From assembly GCA_902766185.1 (NCBI GenBank), contig CACXCQ010000050.1:1-8273 (forward strand): a stretch of 8,273 nt of DNA, given 5' to 3'. How positions within the stretch are numbered: the stretch's first letter is position 1; the number at the start of each line of letters is the position of its first letter. The notes below the pieces were generated by a model. The model saw nothing but the letters and a program-made list of their open reading frames with translations. It was not told the DNA's origin and made no database searches. The DNA comes from an uncultured Eubacteriales bacterium (GTDB taxonomy: Bacteria > Bacillota > Clostridia > Peptostreptococcales > Anaerovoracaceae). Of the stretch, positions 1 through 7,800 are shown piece by piece. A program made the position numbers and the translations under genes.

Positions 1-2753
1 AACTGGGCCGCTGCCGTTTCGGAGGAGCAGGTGCTTCCGTTCTCCGGTATCCTTATGAGGAGATCCGGGACTACATCGCGCTGAACTGGACGCAGAGAGC
101 GATCCTGGGTGCGGTGCCGGGCAACATTTCCGAGGATGCGAGAGCAAAGATCATCAAGAATTCCTGGCTCAGATACGATGCGGAATTCAATGAAGCGGTG
201 AAGAAGTATGAGAGGAATCCTCAGGCGACGGCATCGGATGAGCCGGTCCTTTCGGAGGTATATATCGACGCCATCGAAAACGTAGGAGAAAGCGGTGATG
301 ATTTCACCAATATGATCCGGGAGAAATTCCTGGAGGCAAAGGCGATCGAGATCGAGGACGACAGCATCGGAGGCGCCACTTTTGCCAAGAAGATGCAGAA
401 GGTGGCGAACCACTTTATCGATACGGTCGTGACTGAAGCGGTCACCAACCACATTGAAAAAATGCAGGAAAGCGCCGGCAATGCCGATGAGGAAGCCAGC
501 GATATGAGCGATCTGCGCAGAGCAGCCCGCATGCCGGCGGAGGACGAGGGATACACCAAGCGGTATAACATGATCCAGAATCTCTCGGAGATCAATGACA
601 ATCCGGAGCTGGAGACGCTCGTGAAGAAGTTCGTCCGGGGAGTGCTGGGGAACGATGTATCCATCAAGAGAGACAAGAAGGATCCGTATACACTGGAAGC
701 GTTCCTGTCCTCCACCACGAAGGTCATGCACCCCAACGCCGCTAGATATCTCCTGTATAAGCTCTCCAGAGCACTGAAGGACGAGGCAGAAAAGACAACC
801 TATGACAAGGGCGTCTACGAAGCACAGATCGCGGAGGTCACCAGAGGGATCACGCCGGACGAAGACAAGGCGGACGTGAAGAGATTCCAGGTGCGGATGA
901 ACCTGGGGAAGGAGACATCCCTGCGGGCGATGTGCGAGGCCATTGACAACGAGAACCGTGTGGCTGAGGCTCTGGAAAAGATCACCGGAGACAAGAAGGA
1001 TTCCTGCAACAGCATGATGGATGACTATTACAACGTGGTCATCTCCTTCTACAACAGAGTTGCTAGAAAGATCGTCTGTGTAGAAGCCCAGAAGTATGTG
1101 AACCGCCTGATCCGTTCTTATGAGCGTTTCTTTGATACTTTCGAAAACAAGGTGGTCAGCATCGAAAAGGCGAAAAAGGCCATCAACGATGCACTGCGCT
1201 TCGAGAACGGTGACTGTGTCATGAATCTGTTCTCCCGCAGTGAATACCTGAACATGCTGGTCGAGCAGCAGGGAACCCCCATGGGGAACAACAACAGCGA
1301 CAAGGAACTGTACGCGAGCATCTATGACGCAGTCAAGGAGAATGCCGCCATCGAAGAACGGACCACCTACAATCCGTTGCTGCAGGAGACCCGCCATGAC
1401 ATCTTCGACGAGATCATCGTGGAGCATTACAAGAAGATGGTGGAGACCAACTGCGATGAGTTCATCGACAGAGATATCCTGCAGGGAATCCGTCTGGAGT
1501 ATGACATCAAGATCGCGATCGACAAGTCCAAGGCCCAGAGCGAAGAGGCGAAGGACCGGATCATGAAGCGGGCGAACGATGTGCAGCAGATCAGGCAGTA
1601 TGTCAAGAAAAAGATCGAGAGCTGCCGCAATCTGTCCAGCCCCGGAATCAGTAAAAAAGACTTTGAGGAGAGCCGGGATGTGAACGCCATCGCCTTCGGC
1701 GAGGGGATCCGGGACGGCAATGGAATCAGAGTGTCGGATTATCTCGTCGAAAAGGATCGTTCGGCATCGATCTCCAAGTATGAGCTGCATTTCTTCAGTT
1801 CCATCTACAACATCATGCCGACCCAGCTCAGCAAGCTCCACTATGAGCTGCCGACGGAGCCCATTGCACCATTCGAGACGCACAGAGAGGGTGCCGGGGA
1901 TTATTTCCTGGCGTATCAGGACTACATGGAGAAGATCGGACCGGACAGCAAGCTGAACGCGGTCATCACTCCCCACATCGATAAACGGTGGAACTCCGTG
2001 TCCGTCATGCCGGAGATCGACCTGTTCTTCCAGGAGGATCTGACGAAGCATATCCATCAGGCGCTGTTCTACGGACTGCTGTTCAACATCATTACAAGAT
2101 ACGTGCCCTCCAAGTACGCGCCGAATGACTACGAGTACAGATACAAGGATGGAAGAAACGGGTTCAAGTCCTTCATCGTTTCCAATGGTACTACCTGCGA
2201 TGAGTTCTACGAGGTTCTGGATGCCCTGTATTTCGACCGGGCGGCGGTGACCTCCATCCATAACACCATCAATGAGCTGCGCCAGAAGGATATTGACGGA
2301 AGCAAGGCATACGAAAGCACGAGCTTCGCGAAAAAGGTCAAGGAACTGAAGCGGGGCGATTTCATCGACCTCACCAAAGAAGATCCGGCAGAGCGCACCG
2401 AGCTTGAGGAGTCGAGAGTTTCACTGTTCGAGATCCCGCTTCTCTACTACAATTCTCTGCCGGCCCAGAAAAAGGACATCGATGAGATCGAGAGCATGGT
2501 GGACGCGATCATCGAGGGAATCAACCGCGAAGTGTCATGCTCCTGCCGTAAGAAGGACATCAAGCCTTTGCTGGCGCTGCTGACCCTGAAGCACTTCGAC
2601 CTCATGAAGGAGAACTACGAGAAGTGTCCGCAGTTCTTCGGAAAGGGTGTGGAGATGATGTCCAATGACGTCATGCAGGCGATCTTCAAAAAGATCATCG
2701 AGAAATTCGAAGACCTGCATGTGTCCATCCCGGATGATCTGAGATTGAGCTAA
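1..2753 (+). CDS. Tubulin-like protein, C-terminal portion (5'-truncated by window edge)
   Basis: The frame is open to the left edge (first full codon at 3), giving 916 visible residues to the TAA at 2751-2753. A GTG at 114 could be taken as a start. I reject it because the upstream in-frame codons encode convincing protein (GGAGASVLRYPYEEIRDYIA), no Shine-Dalgarno precedes it, and no in-frame ATG lies between 3 and 113. The RYPYEEIRDYIALNW segment resembles what I recall from large bacterial tubulin-like (Tubulin_2) proteins, where such a segment follows the GTP-binding core; that core would lie upstream of the window. The rest is soluble, highly charged and mainly helical, with no signal peptide or membrane segment. 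A strongly helical bundle is encoded at about 1060-1200, and a CSC pair at about 2539-2547. The end is a Lys/Glu-rich helical region. Family assignment is recollection-based; the coding call is secure. It probably acts in the cytosol with the two membrane proteins encoded just downstream. An alternative is an uncharacterised Clostridia-specific helical protein unrelated to tubulin. Confidence 0.6.
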   Translation, partial: LGRCRFGGAGASVLRYPYEEIRDYIALNWTQRAILGAVPGNISEDARAKIIKNSWLRYDAEFNEAVKKYERNPQATASDEPVLSEVYIDAIENVGESGDDFTNMIREKFLEAKAIEIEDDSIGGATFAKKMQKVANHFIDTVVTEAVTNHIEKMQESAGNADEEASDMSDLRRAARMPAEDEGYTKRYNMIQNLSEINDNPELETLVKKFVRGVLGNDVSIKRDKKDPYTLEAFLSSTTKVMHPNAARYLLYKLSRALKDEAEKTTYDKGVYEAQIAEVTRGITPDEDKADVKRFQVRMNLGKETSLRAMCEAIDNENRVAEALEKITGDKKDSCNSMMDDYYNVVISFYNRVARKIVCVEAQKYVNRLIRSYERFFDTFENKVVSIEKAKKAINDALRFENGDCVMNLFSRSEYLNMLVEQQGTPMGNNNSDKELYASIYDAVKENAAIEERTTYNPLLQETRHDIFDEIIVEHYKKMVETNCDEFIDRDILQGIRLEYDIKIAIDKSKAQSEEAKDRIMKRANDVQQIRQYVKKKIESCRNLSSPGISKKDFEESRDVNAIAFGEGIRDGNGIRVSDYLVEKDRSASISKYELHFFSSIYNIMPTQLSKLHYELPTEPIAPFETHREGAGDYFLAYQDYMEKIGPDSKLNAVITPHIDKRWNSVSVMPEIDLFFQEDLTKHIHQALFYGLLFNIITRYVPSKYAPNDYEYRYKDGRNGFKSFIVSNGTTCDEFYEVLDALYFDRAAVTSIHNTINELRQKDIDGSKAYESTSFAKKVKELKRGDFIDLTKEDPAERTELEESRVSLFEIPLLYYNSLPAQKKDIDEIESMVDAIIEGINREVSCSCRKKDIKPLLALLTLKHFDLMKENYEKCPQFFGKGVEMMSNDVMQAIFKKIIEKFEDLHVSIPDDLRLS

Positions 2754-2771
2754 AAGGGCTGCTGAGATCAA

Positions 2772-2786
2772 AGGCAGGACGGTGAG
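2772..2786 (+). promoter_or_regulatory. Weak ribosome binding region for the 679-residue membrane protein
   Basis: The 36-base gap between genes 1 and 2 (2754-2789) contains AGGCAGG (2772-2778, about 11 bases before the ATG) and GGTGAG (2781-2786, only 3 bases before it). Neither is an ideal Shine-Dalgarno. An in-frame TGA at 2763-2765 rules out a much earlier start, and ATG 2790 is the only good start codon. No terminator hairpin or promoter is visible in the gap, so read-through from gene 1 is expected. Confidence 0.4.
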
Positions 2787-2789
2787 AAT

Positions 2790-4829
2790 ATGTTCACAGT
2801 ATTGATATGCAGCAATAAAATCATAGAAGACTGCCAGGTCACTTATAATGCTTTCCTGAAGCCGCTGCTTGAGCACCCTGACTGGGAGTTCTGCCAGTGG
2901 AACCCGGAAGGGGATTCGCTGAACGAAGCCGTCGAGAAGCTCAGGAAAATAGTGGCGAAGCACAAGAACTGGCGGGCAGTCATCGCTTACGACGAATCCA
3001 TCGGAGGGTTTGAGAGGATCTCACGCAAAAATCCCTTTGATGTAGCGGGCAGTGTTCCCTTCGATCTCGATCTGCAGACGGAGGAACAGATCGAGCAGTT
3101 CCGCGGCAGGATCGCGGATTTCAGGGAGCGCAAGGAAGCGGCATTTGAGAAGGCCGTGGAAAATCCCCTGACGAAGCTGACCACATGGCTTCTCGGGGCG
3201 GCGGACAAAAGCAGGCCGGACACAGACAGCATCCAGTGGGAACTTCCTGAGACCTACGAGGGGGAGAAGACTATCCTGAACGAGATCGACAGGTATCACG
3301 CCCGATGCCATGAGGTGATGCACGAATTCTTTTCGGACGAGCCTCAGATCTTCAGCGTGCCGGATGAGGTCGTTCTCGTTTCCGAGCGGTTCCAGAAGAT
3401 CGACAACAGCATCTCCGCGGAGAACAACCACGTGGAATTCGAGTATTCCCGCTTCTACGAAGATAATATGTATCATCGGAAGCTGCGGTACATATTGTAC
3501 GATACCATCTACATGAACCGCAAAAGAGATGCGGACGCCTATTTCAACTACCTGGTCTTCCTGCTCACCTACGCGGGAGGGGAGCACCCCACCGATACTC
3601 TGAAACCGGAGCGTGTCTACTGCGCAGAGGCAGTGCTGGATACGAAAAAGATCTCAGAGATGTGCCACAGGTACATTTTCAAACTGCAGGAGACGAAGAA
3701 CCGGATCGATCTGTATACGCAAAAGCTGGACGCGCAGAAGAGACAGACTATCGACAACGCTACAGCGGCGCGGCTATTCGAATCCGAGGTGATCGTGCCC
3801 GTGAAGATCAGTTCCGAGTTCAGCCAGAGAGCGCTGATGTCGAAGCACGACGAGATCGGGCTGGCTACGGATTGCCCCGGAGATGAGAAGGAGTACTGGA
3901 ACGGTCAGATCAAAGAGATCCGCAAGCAGTTCAGCAAGTATCTGAGGGAACCGCAGCGGGCGGTGAAGAACGCATCGCTCGGTGATTTCAGGCGTCTGAA
4001 CTCCATTGACGATAACCGCGTGCTGCGTCTGAACGATACGCAGAGAGAGGATATCCGGTTTAAGCTGCTGGAGGAGGAGGAGAATATGGTGAAATCCTCG
4101 TTCAGCCACATTACCGAAAACAGCAGATTTCACAAGCAACTGGATGAAGCGGACCAGAAGGTGAAACGGGCCATCCGAAAGAGGATGACGCGCCGGCAGA
4201 GCGTGGCGGTCAGCCTGATCGGTACGTTTGCCTTTGCCATGGGATTCCTTCCGTGGATCATCGGCGCGTTCTCTGCAGGGGCGCCTGCGATGCATCAGAC
4301 ATTCTCCATCGCGGCATTCCTGGTGGGCGTGGGCATCTGTCTCCTGATCGCCTTCCTGATGCTGGTGGGCTTTCGCTCCCAGCTGGTGGGCAAGTTCAGG
4401 GAGTTCAATCTCACCATGGATGCGATATTGCTGGAGATCGATCAGGATCTGAGCAAGATCTCCGATTATCTGAGTCACGCATGCAATGTGATGCGCGAGT
4501 TCTCCGTGCTGAACGCCATTGACAGCGATTCCATGCGAAAGCGCAAAACACTGAATATGCACACCCGGTCCATAGATGAGAGCATTGCCGGTATCTATCA
4601 GCAGTTCTTCAAGTATATCGATGAAAACCTGATCGAGGCGCATGCCAAGCGGGTGGGCCAGGGAGAAGCTTACGAATATGACTTCACGAAACCGGAGGAA
4701 TACGAATTTGAGATCCCGTACGCATCGGATCCCAAAACGATCGAATTCATGCAGCCGGGTTATACGATTGAAGTCCCCATCGATTATTTGAAGGAAGTGA
4801 CATTACGAAGGGAGGAGTTATATGACTAG
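2790..4829 (+). CDS. Membrane-hairpin protein with N-terminal alpha/beta domain, function unknown
   Basis: The protein has 679 residues. Residues 1-70 alternate strands and helices (FTVLICS strand, helix, EFCQWN strand, helix, WRAVIAYD strand), like a small receiver- or Rossmann-type domain. A GGFERI..KNPFD segment follows. Residues about 90-470 are charged and mostly helical, with likely coiled-coil at about 285-325 and 415-470. Two membrane helices follow, at about 472-494 and 505-528, joined by a short loop (SAGAPAMHQ). RKRMTRRQ before the first and FRSQLVGKFR after the second put both ends in the cytosol by the positive-inside rule. The C-terminal 150 residues are helical, then end in an acidic, Tyr-rich segment. 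There is no signal peptide and no nucleotide-binding loop. I vaguely recall similar Clostridia proteins carrying the odd label 'transcription initiation factor TFIID'; nothing here supports that role. The gene overlaps gene 3, which suggests the two products act together at the membrane. Function unknown. Confidence 0.85.
   Translation: MFTVLICSNKIIEDCQVTYNAFLKPLLEHPDWEFCQWNPEGDSLNEAVEKLRKIVAKHKNWRAVIAYDESIGGFERISRKNPFDVAGSVPFDLDLQTEEQIEQFRGRIADFRERKEAAFEKAVENPLTKLTTWLLGAADKSRPDTDSIQWELPETYEGEKTILNEIDRYHARCHEVMHEFFSDEPQIFSVPDEVVLVSERFQKIDNSISAENNHVEFEYSRFYEDNMYHRKLRYILYDTIYMNRKRDADAYFNYLVFLLTYAGGEHPTDTLKPERVYCAEAVLDTKKISEMCHRYIFKLQETKNRIDLYTQKLDAQKRQTIDNATAARLFESEVIVPVKISSEFSQRALMSKHDEIGLATDCPGDEKEYWNGQIKEIRKQFSKYLREPQRAVKNASLGDFRRLNSIDDNRVLRLNDTQREDIRFKLLEEEENMVKSSFSHITENSRFHKQLDEADQKVKRAIRKRMTRRQSVAVSLIGTFAFAMGFLPWIIGAFSAGAPAMHQTFSIAAFLVGVGICLLIAFLMLVGFRSQLVGKFREFNLTMDAILLEIDQDLSKISDYLSHACNVMREFSVLNAIDSDSMRKRKTLNMHTRSIDESIAGIYQQFFKYIDENLIEAHAKRVGQGEAYEYDFTKPEEYEFEIPYASDPKTIEFMQPGYTIEVPIDYLKEVTLRREELYD
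4810..4817 (+). promoter_or_regulatory. Strong Shine-Dalgarno for the third gene, inside the end of gene 2
   Basis: GGGAGGAG contains a full GGAGG core (4811-4815) that ends 6 bases before ATG 4822. This fixes the start of gene 3. The site lies within the last codons of gene 2, so gene 3 can be translated both by terminating ribosomes (start and stop overlap as ATGACTAG, 4822-4829) and by independent loading. It is by far the best ribosome binding site in the window. Confidence 0.85.
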
Positions 4830-7800
4830 TTTCAATTCAACGATCATATTGCTCATCGTGATGTTCATTTCGATGGTGCTTGGTTTCCTGGGGATCAGCG
4901 GCATCAACATGCCGAAGAAAGACCGGGCAAACCAGTTTGTCATGCCGATTTTTGCCGCGGTCTTCTGTCTTGCGGTAATGCCGTTCGTGAAATCACTGCT
5001 GAACACAGCGATGGGTCTTGTGGGGCTGGTCGGGAGGATCCTCTCCGGACTCGCGAACCTCTCCTTCCTGCCTTTGCAGGTACAGAATATGCTCAGTAAT
5101 GGCGGCGGATTCATTCAGGATACTGCACTTGCCAACAATCAGTACACGTCGTTCATCTACCTGAACCTCCTGATCCTGGCATTCTATCTGATCCTGAAGC
5201 TGATCCTGATCAAAGGGATCCTTAGAATATTCTCGAAGGATCCTCTTGCCATGGAGTCGGTCAAGAGCCTCTGCTACGAGTACTCTCTGGACCAGGGCGG
5301 ATGGTTTCTGAAGGAGAAGATGCTTCAGGCCAGAGAACTATTGAAGGCGCTGTTCTGGTTTACGGTGATATTCACTGCGATCCTGCTGATCGCCAGCACG
5401 TACATGTTCAGAATGAATTTCATTCAGACATTGTTCTATCCGATCTTCAGCCTGATCCTGGTCAGTGAACTCTACTTCTATCTGGGCGGATTGAGCCTGC
5501 CGGAGTACAAGCACGACGTCCTGGGAGAGGATGAAGAAGCTGTTAAGAAAGCAAATTACTCCATCCTGAGAGCCCAGCTGAAGCGGCTCTTCGGGGACAA
5601 ACTGCTTGCGGATGATGTGGAGGCTACCTATACAGTGGCTGAGGACACCACCATGGAAGATGTGATCCATCAGTTTGAGATGGATGAGGATCCGGTGGTA
5701 AACAATCTGGCGAAATACATCAGAACCATCGAGAAGGGCGGAATGCTGGACACGAATTATCTGTACTCCATGCGGGATCTGCTGGACGGAAAGAGCATCC
5801 TGTTCAACAACCCCTTCTACCGGGACCTGATTCCATATGTCTTCTATCCCATGAACCGGCGCCTCCTCGCCCATAAGAAGGTGCTGGTGGTGCTGGGGCG
5901 GCACGCCGCAGAGGAAGACACGAAAGAATGGCTGGAGGACGGCATCGGCGCCGTGACCAATCTTCCGTATCTGTGGAAGATCGATATGCTGGACCAGAAG
6001 GCGAAGGATGTTGATATCGGCATCATGACCAGATCCGATGTGTACGACATCGAGATCCATGAGGCGAACCATCAGTTCCTCAGCGAGGTGGATTTTGTCA
6101 TCCTTCTGGAGCCGTCCAAGATGATCTCCACTGCGCAGATCGGATTGAATCTGCTGGTCAAGAAGATCCACAGCGATGAGGAAAAGACGGTCACGTACTG
6201 CCTTTGCGATAAAAACTGCGACGGATTGGTGGACGCGATGTCCCACATCCTGATGACGAACATCACGGAGGTCTCCGCCACGAGAAAGCACGGTGGAACC
6301 AGCTCCTTCATGTGCTGGGAAGCGGACGATGAATATCTGCACCACCGGATGATCCCTAACATTTCGAGATACCTTGGCGTTGGTACGGAGTTGTCCTTCG
6401 TTGCGCTTAAGAACGGGGTCGACACGGCAAGGTGGTACGGCGGGGAGACGTTCCCGGTGACGGATATTCGGTGGATCGCCAAGCAGTATTACCATGACCT
6501 GATGAACTATGCCGAACTGCCGACGAATCAGGACTACATGAATGAGCACTTCGATACTTCAGCCAATCTGTGGAGTGCGGAGATAAACGAGTACAATTAT
6601 ATTACGGTGGAAGACGAATGCTTCAATATGTTCGAGATGTTCAGGGAGTTTTCCACGCGGGCGAGCAAGCAGAGTCTCATCAACATCATTTCCGCCGATT
6701 ATCTGCTGAAGGATTATATGGCGGACAACGCGGGCATCTTCCGAACGGATGCCAAGGCTATCCCCAACATCGTGGCGGACTACATCCGAAGCGACAGGAA
6801 CGTGACCCTGCGGCTGCTGCTTATGATGAGCACCTATCCCATCAGTGAGGAAGTGATACGCAATGAGCTGTCGCTTCTGGGAATCGGTATCTTCGATCTG
6901 AAGAAGCAGCTGTGGTACGAGATCTTCAAATGCTTCGCCTCAGTCAGTGAGATCTCAACGCTCAGCAAGAACTATCGGGAGGCGGTGGAGCAGGTCAGTG
7001 AAAGGGAACTGCAGAGTTCATTCCATACCTTCTCATCGCAGATCCTGGTGGAAAATGTGGACTACAATTTCTTCAAAGGGAAAGAGGAGAGAGTCTATTC
7101 TATTACGGACAGGGATTTCCTCGAATCCTGCATCCGTTCCCTCAAGTCCGCTGCCTATATCGCGGAGGACGAGCGGGGCGAGAAGAATTACCTCGGGTCA
7201 GAGCTGTACGACCATATCTACAGCAAGTATCTGCCGGGACAGTTTTTCTCCTTTGCCGGGAAGTACTATGAGATGCAGTATCTGACTGCGGATGGTCAGG
7301 TTCTGGTAAGAAGAGCGGCTGACCACATTACCGGCAGACCGTCTTATCGCCAGATCCGTGAGTACTGTATCGAGGGAATGATCCCCTCCTCCATGATCGG
7401 TTCGACGAGAGACGTGGATGGATTCCGGGTAAGCCGGCAGTTCGCCGATCTTTCGGTGAATACCATCGGCTACTTCAGGATGACCGGATACAACAATTTC
7501 AAGACAGCCAGGAAGGTTGCCTTCGAAGGTGAAAACAGCCGGCTGCCGAAGAAGGAGTATAAAAACAAAGAGATCCTCGTTATCGATCTGCCGCAGAAGG
7601 AAGCGCTCACGGATGAGATCCGGTACACGATCACGCTGCTGCTGAACGAGGTGTTCCGCACCATATTCGCTGACAACCAGCCCTTTATCTCGGCCGTCAC
7701 GGACTGCTCGTTCCTGGGTGAGGATTACGGGAATAAACCGCTGACCTACACGCTGGCTCCTGCATCCGCGGAGAGTGCGCCGGGGAGGATCTACATCATT

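Noticed and set aside
2754..2789. Possible internal promoter or terminator between genes 1 and 2
   Set aside because: The 36-base gap has no hairpin plus T-run and no recognisable -35/-10 pair. It looks like a plain intra-operon spacer.
3309..3323. HEVMH in gene 2 (residues 174-178), formally a HExxH zinc protease motif
   Set aside because: The flanking helix (YHARCHEVMHEFFSDEP) is polar rather than the usual hydrophobic metalloprotease helix. I see no clear third metal ligand at gluzincin or metzincin spacing. Five-residue matches are common by chance; conservation in homologues would reopen this.
3774..4643. 289-codon minus-strand open frame opposite the membrane-hairpin gene
   Set aside because: The plus-strand frame has clear membrane helices, correct spacing to its neighbours and coupling to gene 3. 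The minus-strand translation is His/Gln-rich antisense without domain features.
5034..5043. Perfect 10-base palindrome GAGGATCCTC
   Set aside because: Short, within coding sequence, with no partner site or promoter nearby; a chance match is expected in several kilobases.
5167..5211. Repeated CTGATCCTG units
   Set aside because: They encode the Leu-Ile-Leu stretches of a membrane helix using preferred codons. This is protein composition, not a DNA repeat with its own role.
5216..5243. Inverted repeat GGATCCTT / AAGGATCC with inner palindrome AGAATATTCT (5224-5233)
   Set aside because: It lies within the coding sequence just after the third membrane helix, has no T-run, and the arms are only 8 bases. 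It is most likely chance in GATCC-rich Leu/Ile codons rather than a terminator or operator.
5338..6549. 403-codon open frame on the minus strand inside the third gene
   Set aside because: It lies wholly opposite a well-supported gene, its translation is rich in His, Gln, Val and Ile as expected for an antisense shadow, and it has no convincing ribosome site or recognisable domain.
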